Source: Streptosporangium pseudovulgare
GTDB lineage: Bacteria; Actinomycetota; Actinomycetes; Streptosporangiales; Streptosporangiaceae
NCBI RefSeq assembly: GCF_014648055.1
Contig: NZ_BMQJ01000016.1
Span: 1-64,000 of the forward strand
Direction of reading: 5' to 3'
DNA length: 64,000 nt
A program made the translations under genes and the position numbers. Under the pieces are notes generated by a model that saw only the letters and a list, made by a program, of their open reading frames with translations, was not told the DNA's origin and did not search any database. Below, one piece after another: positions 34,349-43,265 of this stretch (position 1 is its first letter; every line of letters starts with the position of its first letter).

Positions 34349-35590
34349 TCAGCCGAGGCGGTCGGCCTGGTCGAGCAGGTATCGCCGCTCGATCTGGTTG
34401 CCGGTCAGGGAAGCCGCCTCACGGTACAGTCTTGCCGCGTCCGCCGCGTCGCCGGTCATCCGCAGCAGGTGCGCACGCACCGCGCGTTCGCGTTGCCGGA
34501 TCAGCGGGTCCTGATCGAGCCGGAAGCGGCGGTTGAGGTCATCGAGCAGGGCCAGCCCCCGGGCCGGCCCGTACGCCTTGGCCACCGCCACCACCCGGCT
34601 CAGCCGTACCGGTGGGGTGGGGTTGAGCCGTTCGAGCCACAGATAGAGCGCCGCGATCTGCGGCCAGTCGGTCTGCTCCGGCGCGGTGGCCGCGGCGTGC
34701 ACGGCCGCGATCGCCGCCTGCAACCGGTAGGGGCCGGCCTCGCCGCGGTTCCAGACGCCGTCGATCAGTTCGGTGCCCTCGCGGATGAGCTCGGCGTTCC
34801 AGCGCGTCCGGTCCTGCTCGTCCAGGGGAACCAGCTCGTCGTGGCCGCCGGTGCGGGCGGGACGGCGTGCCTCGGTGAGCAGCATCAGCGCGAGCAGGCC
34901 GGTGACCTCGGCGTCGGCGGGCAGGGACTGGTGGAGCATGCGGGTCAGGCGGATGGCCTCGCTGGTCAGGTCGACACGGGCGAGCCGGTCGCCGGCGGAG
35001 GCCGTGTAACCCTCGTTGAAGATCAGGTAGAGCACCTGCGTCACGGCGGCCACCCGGCTGTCCCGGTCGGTGTCGGTCGGCGGGGTGAAGCGGGCGCCGG
35101 CGCGGGCCAGCTGCTGCTTGGCACGGCTGATCCGGGTGCCCATGGTGTTCTCGGTCATCCCGTAGGCGTGCGCGATCTCGGCGGTCGTCAGGCCGCCCAC
35201 CGCGCGCAGCGTGAGCGCCACCTGGGAGGTGGTGCTCAGCGCGGGGTGGCAGCAGAGCAGCAGCAGGGCGAGGCTGTCGTCGGCCTCCTGCGCGTGGCCC
35301 GCCCAGCGGGCCGGTTCCTGCATGGCCAGTTCGGCGGCCCCGGCCTCCTGCTCGCGCCGGCGCCGGGCCTGGTCGGCACGGAGCAGATCGACCATCCGCC
35401 GGTAGCCGATGCGGATCAGCCAGCTGCGCGGGTTGTCCGGCACGCCCTCGGCCGGCCAGGTGCGGCTCGCGGCCAGCAGCGCCTCCTGCACCGCGTCCTC
35501 GGCGACCTCGAAGCGGCCGAAGCGCCGCACCAGCGCACCGAGCACCTGCGGCGCCTCGACGCGGAGCAGATGCTCGATGTCGGTGTTCAT
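34349..35590 (-). CDS. ECF42-type sigma factor (DUF6596)
   Basis: The 413-aa protein has a sigma region 2 (FEVAEDAVQEALLAASRTWP, PDNPRSWLIRIGYRRMVDLL), region 4 (TTAEIAHAYGMTENTMGTRI) and a 200-residue C-terminal extension with YLIFNEGYTAS and LYLWLERLNPTP, the hallmark of the ECF42/SigJ-like group. The C-terminal domain is thought to regulate activity in place of an anti-sigma factor. These genes normally follow a DGPF/YCII-domain gene, and a shortened one lies at 35659-35823. ATG 35590 is used; the preceding frame is not coding-like. Confidence 0.9.
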   Translation of the reverse strand: MNTDIEHLLRVEAPQVLGALVRRFGRFEVAEDAVQEALLAASRTWPAEGVPDNPRSWLIRIGYRRMVDLLRADQARRRREQEAGAAELAMQEPARWAGHAQEADDSLALLLLCCHPALSTTSQVALTLRAVGGLTTAEIAHAYGMTENTMGTRISRAKQQLARAGARFTPPTDTDRDSRVAAVTQVLYLIFNEGYTASAGDRLARVDLTSEAIRLTRMLHQSLPADAEVTGLLALMLLTEARRPARTGGHDELVPLDEQDRTRWNAELIREGTELIDGVWNRGEAGPYRLQAAIAAVHAAATAPEQTDWPQIAALYLWLERLNPTPPVRLSRVVAVAKAYGPARGLALLDDLNRRFRLDQDPLIRQRERAVRAHLLRMTGDAADAARLYREAASLTGNQIERRYLLDQADRLG

Positions 35591-35658
35591 GCCAGGTGCG
35601 CCTTTCTCCCGGTGATGACGGTCTCCCGCCCGCGCCGGGCGCTGCCCGGCCTGGTCGG

Positions 35659-35823
35659 TCACGCGGTGAAGCCCTCGCCGCCGGCCGGCTCACCGGTGGC
35701 GATCAACTCCTGCTCGGACTTCCGGCAGGCGACGGACGCCGCCGGCGCCTCCTCGGAAGGAGTGCCGGCGGTCGCGGCGTCCCAGACGACGGCCGGGGTG
35801 CAGCCGAGCGGCAGATACTTCAC
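35659..35823 (-). pseudogene. Shortened DGPF/YCII-like partner of the ECF42 sigma factor
   Basis: GTG 35823, with AAGGA eight bases upstream, opens a 54-aa frame beginning VKYLPLGCTPAVVWDAATAG and ending SEQELIATGEPAGGEGFTA. The beginning and the ELxASGELxGGEGL-like end correspond to the N-terminal half of YCII/DGPF proteins (usually about 110-140 aa); the remainder is absent and the stop is followed at 69 bp by the sigma gene. It may be a remnant or a minimal expressed peptide. Confidence 0.5.
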
Positions 35824-35857
35824 CGCTGTTCCTTCTGGTGGTCGTGATCGGGCCAGC

Positions 35858-36505
35858 TTAGGCGGAACGGCGCAGCCATAGCGCGACGGCGGTCGTCCAG
35901 GTGAAGGCGACCAGGCCGTTGACGGCGATCTGGATGCTCATGTGCTCCGGCGACATGGGCAGCAGCAGGATCAGCCCGGCGGCGCCGTTGCCGATGGCCG
36001 ACGGCACGGCTCGGCGGCGGGCGCATCGGACGGCCAGCACGATGGCGGCGATGGCCAGCGAGGTGAAGGAGACGGCGGCCGCGGCCGAGTGCGCGATGCC
36101 GTGCCAGGACATCTGGGCCACCGGACCGTCGGGGGTTCCGGCGGGGAACCCCTTCTCCGGGTCCATGGTGAACAGACCGGCGGCGATCATCCCGACGCCG
36201 AAGATCCCGACGAGGACGGGCAGCGCCCGCCGGCCGATCCCCTCGGTGACGGTGCGCCCGATACCGGCGGCCAGCGCCACGCCGCCCACACCGGCGAGCA
36301 CGAACGTGGTGATCTGCATCCAGCCGAGGTCGCCGGTGGAGAGCTGGCTGATCGGATGGCGGGTGATGTCGAAGCCCTCGCGGGTGAGCATCTGGGCGGT
36401 CGCCGAGGCGAAGAAGACCGGCCCGGCCAGGGCGCCGGCGAGCAGCAGACGGTGGGATGAGCGGTGGACGCCGGGAGCGCCGGCGGTGGTCACGGTGGTG
36501 GCCAT
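35858..36505 (-). CDS. DUF998-type membrane protein
   Basis: The 215-aa product has six hydrophobic segments and the DUF998 feature of a TM1 followed by ITRHPISQLSTGDLGW and a later DPEKGFP loop with SWHGIAHS. Proteins of this family often sit near ECF sigma or stress genes; no biochemical role is established. ATG 36505 is fixed by AGGAGG six bases upstream. It probably starts the minus-strand transcript that continues into the YCII-like ORF and ECF42 gene, 34 bp further on. Confidence 0.75.
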   Translation of the reverse strand: MATTVTTAGAPGVHRSSHRLLLAGALAGPVFFASATAQMLTREGFDITRHPISQLSTGDLGWMQITTFVLAGVGGVALAAGIGRTVTEGIGRRALPVLVGIFGVGMIAAGLFTMDPEKGFPAGTPDGPVAQMSWHGIAHSAAAAVSFTSLAIAAIVLAVRCARRRAVPSAIGNGAAGLILLLPMSPEHMSIQIAVNGLVAFTWTTAVALWLRRSA

Positions 36506-36665
36506 GGCTTCCTCCTTGATGGGATTCCTGCCGCTACCTCGGGGTGGGATCCGGCCTCTCGACACGATCCCGATGTGATCTGAAGCACACCCGAGGCGTA
36601 TCGAGGCCCGCGGGCCGCTTTCGAGGTACCGGCAGGCACTCGCCAGGACACTCCAGGAGGACGGG

Positions 36666-36764
36666 ATGTCCGAGACCTACCGGCCGAGCGCCGACCTGAA
36701 GACCCTGAACCGCCTGGCCGGCACCTGGACGGCACCTGGACGGCACCTGGCCGGTCACCGGTGA
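36666..36764 (+). pseudogene. Truncated DUF1579-like gene, broken by 11-bp repeats
   Basis: ATG 36666 follows AGGAGG and starts MSETYRPSADLKTLNRLAGT, like the N-terminus of DUF1579-type proteins (LxxLxGTWxVxGDAEG). The 11-mer CGGCACCTGGA occurs at 36719-36729 and 36730-36740, with a third copy at 36741-36750. Removing two copies (22 bases) restores LAGTWPVTGDAEG in one frame; as it stands the frame ends after 32 codons. The rest of the gene is missing, so a deletion also occurred. The rest of 36506-36855 shows no gene. Confidence 0.55.
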
Positions 36765-36855
36765 CGCCGAGGGCGGTCCGGTCGGAGGGGCGGCGTGGCC
36801 GCCGGGCACCGGAAAATCCGGGAAACGCCAGCTTTCCCCGGCATAGGGTGCGGCC

Positions 36856-38973
36856 GTGGACAATCTTGAAAAGCTCGTCATCACCAGGCGGCTGCGGGTC
36901 CCCGTCGACGCTCCCGCCGGCGCCGTACCGGGCTGGGGGGAGACGGCCGCCCGCCAGCTCGACGCCGCACTGCTGAGCGTCGGCTTCACGTGCTCGCCGG
37001 CCCTGCTCGGCCGCCTGGCGGAGCTGCCCGGCGAGACCGTGGTTGACCTGGGTGTGCGGGTCCTGGCCGCCGTCCGGGAGCTGGTGGGCGACCACGTACG
37101 GCACAACGCCTACTTCATCGACTTCCCCGCGAACGTGCCGGACACCCTGGAGTTCTGGGCGGGCCTGATGCGGGAGGCGCTGCTCGACCCGGTCGCCGTC
37201 GACCGCGTCCGGCCGCCGGTGCTCGACCTGCTGACCCTGCCGGGCTACGGCCGCTACCGGCACTCCTACGCCGACCTGCTGGCCGCGCACGCCGAGCTGG
37301 TCCCGCTGGCCGCCGACCGGGTGACCGTGCTGGAGCTCGGCGGGAGCCTGGAGGCGGAGGCGGCCGGGCTCTACCTGTCGCTGGCGGGGGCGGAGACGCC
37401 CCTGGCCGCCGAGGACCTGGCGGCGCTGCGCGCCCTGGCCGCGTTCTGCGCCGACCGGCCGGAGCAGCCGGAGCGCATCCCGGTGCGGGAGAACCGCGCC
37501 GTCGTCAACGAGGCGCGGCTGGCCGCCGGACGGCCACTGCTCGTCGACACGGTGACCGACGTGCTGAGGCTCGCCTGCGGCTGCTCCGGCGGCGACGTCA
37601 CGCTGGCCGTACCCACCCGGTTCCGCTCGTTCCGCCGCGCCGAGCGGCGGACCCTGCTCGAAGCCCTGGACGCCGTCGCCTCCCCGGCCGCGCTCGGCGA
37701 CGTGCAGCGCCACCGGGAGCGGTGGAAGCGGCTCGGCGAGCGGCTGCACCCCCACGAGTACCCGCACCTGGCGCGTGCCGCCCGCGTCTTCGAGGCGGCC
37801 AGGGGCGAGCGCCGGGTGGTGAGCCTCGACGGCCGCGTCGAGGCCGCCCTTTCGGCGGGCCGTACCGCCGAGGCCGTCGAGCTGCTGGGGAACGCGCCCG
37901 GCGCGCTGCTGCGCCGCCTGGACCACCTGCTGCGGACCGGCTCCGCGCCGGCCGTGCTGGACGCCGCGGAGAAGGCCGCGGCGGGCGCCTCCGGCCGCGT
38001 GCTGCTGTCCCTGCGCGAACACCTGCAGAACCGGCTCGCCCCCGCCGCGGGCCGCGTCTTCACCAACCGGTACGGCAGGGCGTGGACGACGCCCGACTCC
38101 CGCCCGCCGCTGGCGCGGGAGTTCCTGACGCGGGCGCTCGCCGTCCTGGACGAGGAGATCACCCGCCGCCTCCCCGACCCCGGCGAGCTGATCGTCGACC
38201 CCGACGTGCTCGACGTCGCCCTGCCGCTGTCCGGCAAGGCCGTCGCACCCGGGATCGGCGTGCTGCCCCGCGGCTCGCTGTCGGCGGTGGACGGCGAGCT
38301 GTTCCGGTTCTTCGTCCACTGGCGGCAGGCCGCGCGGCGCACCGACTACGACCTGTCGGCGCTCATGCTCGACGCCTCCTACGGCGACCCCGAGCACATC
38401 TCGTGGACGAACTACGGCAACGGCTTCGCCACCTACTCCGGCGACCTGGTCGAGGCGCCCGACGGCGCGTCGGAGTTCATCGACATCCGGCTGGCCGAGG
38501 CGACCCGGCCGATCATCATCCCCCAGGTGAACATCTACGACGGGGAGCCGTTCGACGAGGCCGCCGAGGCGTTCTTCGGTTACATGACCAGGGACGCCGC
38601 GCAGGAGGGCAGGCCGTTCGAGCCGCGGACCGTGCGGATGAAGTCCGACCTGCGCGGGTCGGGCCGGGTCGCCCTGCCGTTCGTCCTGCTGCGCGGAGAC
38701 GACGGCCGGTGGCGGGTGAAGTGGCTGCACCTCTACCTGAAGGGGTTCCCGCACTTCAACCAGGTCGAGGGCAACCGGGTCACCACCTCGCTGCTGGCGC
38801 GCTCGATCGTGGAGCGCGACCACCTGCGGGTCCGGTATCTCGCCGGCCTGCTGCGCGCCAGGGGATCGGCGGCCGCCCACACCACCTACATCGGGCTGGA
38901 GGCGCCGGCCGATCCGCCGCCGGGCTCGCGGGTGTACACGCCCGGGACGCTGCACGAGCTGATCCCCGCCTGA
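36856..38973 (+). CDS. Large TerD-domain protein (SCO0854-like, RING-less)
   Basis: The 705-aa protein resembles the actinomycete/myxobacterial MXAN_6230/SCO0854-type proteins: an N-terminal helical region, a central block with ENRAVVNEARL ... VDTVTDVLRLACGCSGGDVT and PTRFRSFRRAERR, and a C-terminal TerD/TerF-like domain (about 455-640) with ALMLDASYG, SGDLVEAP, FIDIRLAE and INIYDGE-type strands. TerD domains bind calcium and belong to stress or tellurium-resistance systems. The cysteine-rich RING part named in that family is absent; only one CGC cluster is seen. GTG 36856 is the start. No ter genes are adjacent. Function is unknown; the family assignment is from memory. Confidence 0.6.
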   Translation: MDNLEKLVITRRLRVPVDAPAGAVPGWGETAARQLDAALLSVGFTCSPALLGRLAELPGETVVDLGVRVLAAVRELVGDHVRHNAYFIDFPANVPDTLEFWAGLMREALLDPVAVDRVRPPVLDLLTLPGYGRYRHSYADLLAAHAELVPLAADRVTVLELGGSLEAEAAGLYLSLAGAETPLAAEDLAALRALAAFCADRPEQPERIPVRENRAVVNEARLAAGRPLLVDTVTDVLRLACGCSGGDVTLAVPTRFRSFRRAERRTLLEALDAVASPAALGDVQRHRERWKRLGERLHPHEYPHLARAARVFEAARGERRVVSLDGRVEAALSAGRTAEAVELLGNAPGALLRRLDHLLRTGSAPAVLDAAEKAAAGASGRVLLSLREHLQNRLAPAAGRVFTNRYGRAWTTPDSRPPLAREFLTRALAVLDEEITRRLPDPGELIVDPDVLDVALPLSGKAVAPGIGVLPRGSLSAVDGELFRFFVHWRQAARRTDYDLSALMLDASYGDPEHISWTNYGNGFATYSGDLVEAPDGASEFIDIRLAEATRPIIIPQVNIYDGEPFDEAAEAFFGYMTRDAAQEGRPFEPRTVRMKSDLRGSGRVALPFVLLRGDDGRWRVKWLHLYLKGFPHFNQVEGNRVTTSLLARSIVERDHLRVRYLAGLLRARGSAAAHTTYIGLEAPADPPPGSRVYTPGTLHELIPA

Positions 38974-38988
38974 TACGGTTGGGACCGC

Positions 38989-39163
38989 GAGGCCATGGGA
39001 GGGCTTCCTTCTCTCACCTTTTAGTGAAAACGCCAGCTCTCCCGCCTTCCTCGCACGCCGGTCGTGAGGCCATTCGAGGGCTTCCTTCTCTCCTGGTTCG
39101 ATTCCAGGTGGGCCCCATGGGCCTACTGGCATATTCAGCTCCCGAGCCTTCCTCACGACCGGC
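38989..39163. repeat. Structured intergenic segment: direct repeats, long inverted repeat, tRNA-T-arm-like hairpin
   Basis: A 27-bp direct repeat (GAGGCCAT..GAGGGCTTCC plus TTCTCTC) occurs at 38989-39015 and 39066-39092 with two differences, 77 bp apart. A perfect 13-bp inverted repeat, GCCGGTCGTGAGG at 39057-39069 and its complement at 39151-39163, encloses it. CCTGG-TTCGATT-CCAGG at 39092-39108 has the exact form of a tRNA T-arm, followed by TGGGCCC, but no matching acceptor, D or anticodon arms are found upstream. It could be an old integration site or a regulatory RNA. Confidence 0.5.
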
Positions 39164-39220
39164 CTGCCCATCCTTTCCCACCGGTACGGGACAGTCCCGG
39201 ACGAATGCCAGGATGGGGTC

Positions 39221-41959
39221 ATGGGCGCGGGGGAACTGCACGGGCGAAAGGCCGAAGAGGACACGATCGCCGAACTGCTGGCAGGAGCCCGGGCGGGCAC
39301 CAGCTCGTCGCTGGTGCTGCGCGGCGAGCCGGGCATCGGCAAGACGGCGTTGCTCGACCACGCCGCCGCGGCGGCCGGTGGCATGCGGCTGGTGCGCGGC
39401 GCGGGGGTCGAGTTCGAGGCGGAGCTGCCGTTCTCGGGGCTGCAGCTGTTGCTGCGCCCGGCCCTCGGATCCCTCGCCGCGCTGCCCGGCCCGCAGCGCG
39501 AGGCTCTGGAGGCGGCGTTCGGGCTCGGGCCGGCGGCCGGTTCAGAGCCGATGCTGGTGGGACTGGCGGTGCTCTCCCTACTGGCGGAACACGCGAACGA
39601 GACGGGGCTGCTCTGCCTCGTCGACGACGCGCAGTGGCTCGACCGGGCGTCGCGGGACGCGCTCCTGTTCGCCGCCCGGCGCCTGCACGCCGAGGGCGTG
39701 GTCATGATCTTCGCAGCCAGGGACGGCGAGGGGTCCTTCCCCGCCCCGGGCCTTCCGGAGTCACGCCTGTCCGGGCTGGCCCCTGAGGCGGCCGCGGCCC
39801 TGCTCGACCGGCATTCACTCGCGCCCGCCGTGCGCTACCGCCTGCTCGCCGAGGCAGGCGGCAACCCGCTGGCCCTGCTGGAGCTGCCGGTCGCCCTGGC
39901 CGCCGAAGGCGGCAGCGCGTTCTCGCCAGGGGCGCTTCCCCTCACCAGCCGCCTGCAACTGGCCTTCCACGGCCAGGTCAGCCGGATGTCCGAGGCCTGC
40001 CAGAGCCTGCTCCTGGTGGCGGCGGCCGACGAGACCGGCGAGCTCACCGTGATTCTGCGTGCCGCCGCCGCGCTGGGAGCGGCCGTCGAGGACCTGTCTC
40101 CCGCCGAGCGGGCCGGCCTGGTGGTCCGCGGCGACGCTGACGGCACCACGATTCGCTTCCGCCATCCGCTGATCCGCGCCGCCGTCTACCAGCGAGCGCC
40201 GCTCGGGCAACGCCTCGCCGCCCACCGCGCGCTCGCCGCCGCCCTCGACTCGCCCGAGCACGCGGACCGCCGGGCCTGGCATCTGGCGGCCGCCGCCACC
40301 GGTGTCGACGAGGAGGCCGCCGCCGCGCTGGAACGCGCCGCCGCCCGCTCCCGCGAACGCAGCGGCCACGAGGCGGCAGCCGCGGCATACGAACGGGCCG
40401 CCCGCCTGAGCGCCGAGCCCGGCGCCAGGGCTCACCGCGAGGCCCTGGCGGCGGAGGCGGCACTGGAGGCCGGTGATCTGGAGCGGGCCAGAGCCCTCGG
40501 CGGCCGCGCGGCCCGTCGGCTGAACGGGGTCCCGGCGGTGAACGCGCGGCTCGCGCACGTGCGCGCGCTCGCGGACTTCTGGCAGGGCTCCTACTCCGCC
40601 GCCCACCGGTTGCTGCTCGACGGCGCCGGGCTCATCCGCGACACCGATCCAGGCCAGGCCGCCGTGCTGCTGATCCAGGCCGTGCACACCTCCTGGTACC
40701 TGGGGGAGCAGCAGCTTGCGGAAACGCTGGAACGGCTGATCGCGCTGCCGTTGGACGACGCGGATCCCCTCGCGCCGGTGGGACCCTACCTCGTCCACCT
40801 CGACCGGAACCGGTCCGACAACCCGCCGCCGCTGGGCGACACCCTCGCGGCGGTGCGTCGGCGGGGCCGTACCCCCGACCAGGTGTTGATGATCCTCTGC
40901 GGCGTGGCACTCGCGCTGGGCCAGGACGCCGACGCCTACGAGCTGGCGACCTCGCTCGCCGCCGGGCACCGCGCCAGGGGCGGCGCCGGGCGGCTGCCGA
41001 CGGTGCTGTTCTTCGTGGTCGAGGGCGAGGTGTTCACCGGACGGCACCTGGACGCGCTCACCACGGCGACCGAGGCGCTGAGGCTCGCCCGCGACACCGG
41101 ACAGCAGCAGTGGGTCAGCCAGTTCAGCAGCGTGCTCGCCTACCTCGCCGCGGCCAGGGGAGAGGAGGCCGCCTGCCGGCGCAACGCCGATGAAGGACTG
41201 GCGGGGGCCACCGCCGGAACCATCTCCCCCGGGGCGCCGTGGGCGCACTGGTCGCTCGGCCTGCTGGACCTCGGCCTCGGCCGCGCCGAGGCGGCGCTCG
41301 CCCGCTTCGAGCGCCTGACCCGCGAGCCGATGCGCCATCACATCTGCGCCATCCGTTCCACTCCCGACCTGGTGGAGTCGGCCGTACGAGTGGGGGCGCA
41401 GGAACGCGCCGCCGAGCCTCTGGCGCGCTTCGAGCGGTGGGCCGCGTCGGTCAGGCAGCCGTGGGCCGACGCGCTCGTGATGCGCTGCCGTGGGCTGCTC
41501 GCCGCCGACGACCGGGCCGAGGAGTTCTACACGGCGGCCCTCGAACTGCACGACCAGGACGGCCGCGCGCTGGAGTACGCCAGGACCGCGCTGCTCTACG
41601 GCGAATGGCTGCGCAGGGCCCGGCGGAAGGCCGAGGCGCGCGGGCCGCTGAACGAGGCCCTGGAGGTCTTCGACCGGCTCGGCATGCGGCCGTGGGCCGA
41701 ACGCGCCCGCGGCGAGCTCACCGCGACCGGCGCCCAGGACCAGGGCCCCAGGCCCGCCGAAGGCGTGGCGGCCGGCCTCACTCCGCAGGAACTGCAGATC
41801 GCCAGGCTCGCCGCGCAGGGCCTGTCCAACCGCGACATCGCGGCGCAGCTCTTCCTCAGCCACCGGACGGTCGGCTACCACCTCTACAAGGCCTATCCCA
41901 AGCTCGGCGTCGCGTCCCGGAGCGAGCTCAGGGATTTCGCCGATCAACTGGGGCTGTGA
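39221..41959 (+). CDS. LAL-family (large ATP-binding LuxR) transcriptional regulator
   Basis: The 912-aa protein has an N-terminal AAA ATPase with Walker A GEPGIGKTA at 35-43 and Walker B LLCLVDDAQWLD, a long helical middle part, and a C-terminal LuxR/FixJ helix-turn-helix (LTPQELQIARLAAQGLSNRD, then IAAQLFLSHRTVGYHLYKAY). LAL proteins are MalT-like activators often found in actinomycete metabolite clusters. ATG 39221 precedes MGAGELHGRK, the usual short lead-in to the P-loop. A cupin gene follows after 13 bases and should be co-transcribed. Confidence 0.9.
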   Translation: MGAGELHGRKAEEDTIAELLAGARAGTSSSLVLRGEPGIGKTALLDHAAAAAGGMRLVRGAGVEFEAELPFSGLQLLLRPALGSLAALPGPQREALEAAFGLGPAAGSEPMLVGLAVLSLLAEHANETGLLCLVDDAQWLDRASRDALLFAARRLHAEGVVMIFAARDGEGSFPAPGLPESRLSGLAPEAAAALLDRHSLAPAVRYRLLAEAGGNPLALLELPVALAAEGGSAFSPGALPLTSRLQLAFHGQVSRMSEACQSLLLVAAADETGELTVILRAAAALGAAVEDLSPAERAGLVVRGDADGTTIRFRHPLIRAAVYQRAPLGQRLAAHRALAAALDSPEHADRRAWHLAAAATGVDEEAAAALERAAARSRERSGHEAAAAAYERAARLSAEPGARAHREALAAEAALEAGDLERARALGGRAARRLNGVPAVNARLAHVRALADFWQGSYSAAHRLLLDGAGLIRDTDPGQAAVLLIQAVHTSWYLGEQQLAETLERLIALPLDDADPLAPVGPYLVHLDRNRSDNPPPLGDTLAAVRRRGRTPDQVLMILCGVALALGQDADAYELATSLAAGHRARGGAGRLPTVLFFVVEGEVFTGRHLDALTTATEALRLARDTGQQQWVSQFSSVLAYLAAARGEEAACRRNADEGLAGATAGTISPGAPWAHWSLGLLDLGLGRAEAALARFERLTREPMRHHICAIRSTPDLVESAVRVGAQERAAEPLARFERWAASVRQPWADALVMRCRGLLAADDRAEEFYTAALELHDQDGRALEYARTALLYGEWLRRARRKAEARGPLNEALEVFDRLGMRPWAERARGELTATGAQDQGPRPAEGVAAGLTPQELQIARLAAQGLSNRDIAAQLFLSHRTVGYHLYKAYPKLGVASRSELRDFADQLGL

Positions 41960-41972
41960 GATCCTGTCATCG

Positions 41973-42308
41973 ATGATGGAGCAGGTGCCACCTGGGCGGA
42001 TTCTTCCCGTGGACGTCGATGAGGTCACGCCGATCGAGCTGGGCCCCGGCGTCCACGTACGGATGCTCCCGGGCATGCCGGGGATCAGGACGTGGGTGAT
42101 CGACCTCGCTCCGGGCGCCGAATGGCCGGGCCTCGACGTCCATGAGACCTACGGCGAGGCGTACTTCGTCGTGAGCGGTGAGCTCATCGAGGACGACCGC
42201 ACCCACGGACCGGGCACCTACGTCGCCTTCGGTCCCAGGACGAGCCACCGGCCCCGTACTGAGACCGGTGTGCGCGTCTTCGGCTTCAACTACGACGTCC
42301 CCGCTTGA
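41973..42308 (+). CDS. Cupin-domain protein
   Basis: The 111-aa protein is a single small beta-barrel with the cupin motif 1 region LDVHETYGEAYFVVSGELIED and motif 2 GTYVAFGPRTSHRP; metal ligands would be H and E of motif 1 and H of motif 2. ChrR-type anti-sigma cupins and sugar- or dioxygenase-type cupins share this fold, so role is open. It follows the LAL regulator by 13 bases on the same strand and may modulate it or be its target. ATG 41973 and 41976 are alternative starts. Confidence 0.8.
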   Translation: MMEQVPPGRILPVDVDEVTPIELGPGVHVRMLPGMPGIRTWVIDLAPGAEWPGLDVHETYGEAYFVVSGELIEDDRTHGPGTYVAFGPRTSHRPRTETGVRVFGFNYDVPA

Positions 42309-42316
42309 CCTGGCCG

Positions 42317-42664
42317 CTACTCGGCGGGCAGTGCCTCTCGTATCGCCTTCACGGTGGCGGCCGGGTCGTAGCCCTCGGGGACGCCTTCCACCAGAATGAG
42401 GTCGCCCTCGATGTGCCGCGAGCGCAGCGGTGCGATCTCCCGGTACGCGGGTGAGTCCCACCAGGCCCGCGCCTCGGCGATCCCGGGGAAGCCGAGCATC
42501 ACGACGCTCCCGGGCCAGCTGCCCTCCTTCACCTCGTGTTGCGTGGCGTGCACGAGGTAGCGGCCGCCGTACGGCGCGAAGGTCCCGGGCAGGCGCTCGA
42601 TGTACTCGGCGATCTCCGGGTGCGGAGCGGCGTCCTGCAGGTGAGCGATGACGTAGGCGGTCAT
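42317..42664 (-). CDS. DUF1330 domain protein
   Basis: The 115-aa product has the ferredoxin-like DUF1330 pattern: AYVIAHLQD at the start, EYIERLPGTFAPYGGRYLVH, and GFPGIAEARAWWDSPAYREI. Function of the family is not established. ATG 42664 is preceded by GGAGGAACC. It lies downstream of a SnoaL-like gene on the same strand with a 55-bp gap, so the two may share a transcript. It ends eight bases from the convergent cupin gene. Confidence 0.85.
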   Translation of the reverse strand: MTAYVIAHLQDAAPHPEIAEYIERLPGTFAPYGGRYLVHATQHEVKEGSWPGSVVMLGFPGIAEARAWWDSPAYREIAPLRSRHIEGDLILVEGVPEGYDPAATVKAIREALPAE

Positions 42665-42719
42665 GGTTCCTCCGCTGTTCCTGGATGAGCGGTACGGACC
42701 GGCCGTCTCCCCGAGACGT

Positions 42720-43088
42720 TCAGGCTCCGGCCGGCACCTTGTCGAGGAAGCCGAGCACCTGGCTGATCCGCCCGTCGTCACCGACCACCGCGACGTCGAA
42801 GCCGATGACGATCGGCTCGGCGCCCTCAGGTCCCAGGTGCCAGGTGAAGCGCGCGATGTCGTGGTGGGCGTCCACGGCGCCGCCGAGGCTGAAGACCAGC
42901 CCGCCGAACTGCCCCTGGACCGCCGCGATGGTGGCGTCGAGCCCGTCCCTGCCCCTGACGGAGACCAGCGGGTCGGTGTACACCGCGTCCTCGGCGAAGA
43001 CCTCCGCCAGCACGGCCTGCCGCGCGGCGGCGTCGGTCTCGTTCCACGCGGCGAGGTAGCGCTGGACCAGCTCGTTCATGTCGCTCAT
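42720..43088 (-). CDS. SnoaL-like/NTF2-fold protein
   Basis: The 122-aa protein has the NTF2-like cone fold signature: N-terminal helices MNELVQRYLAAWNETDAAAR, then EDAVYTDPLVSVRGRDGLDA and an alternating beta sheet ending VVGDDGRISQVLGFLDKVP. Members include polyketide cyclases and isomerases as well as uncharacterised small proteins; no catalytic residues can be assigned safely. ATG 43088 follows GAGGAGACAGCC. It is upstream of the DUF1330 gene on the same strand. Confidence 0.82.
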   Translation of the reverse strand: MSDMNELVQRYLAAWNETDAAARQAVLAEVFAEDAVYTDPLVSVRGRDGLDATIAAVQGQFGGLVFSLGGAVDAHHDIARFTWHLGPEGAEPIVIGFDVAVVGDDGRISQVLGFLDKVPAGA

Positions 43089-43265
43089 GGCTGTCTCCTC
43101 AGTGGTCGTTCTCTCTTGTGACCACCAAATTACGCAGACGGGAACGACGGGGAATCTGACGTGCTTAGGTACTTCCGCCCTGTGAGGCAAGGCGGTCCGG
43201 GGCCGGCTGAACTCCGCCACCACCGCGGCGCCGGGGCCCGCCGGCGTTTTCGCGCCCCATCGGAT

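Noticed and set aside
39092..39118. A tRNA gene suggested by the T-arm-like hairpin
   Set aside because: No acceptor 5' strand, D arm or anticodon arm can be built from the 70 bases upstream, so only a remnant or a chance hairpin is supported.
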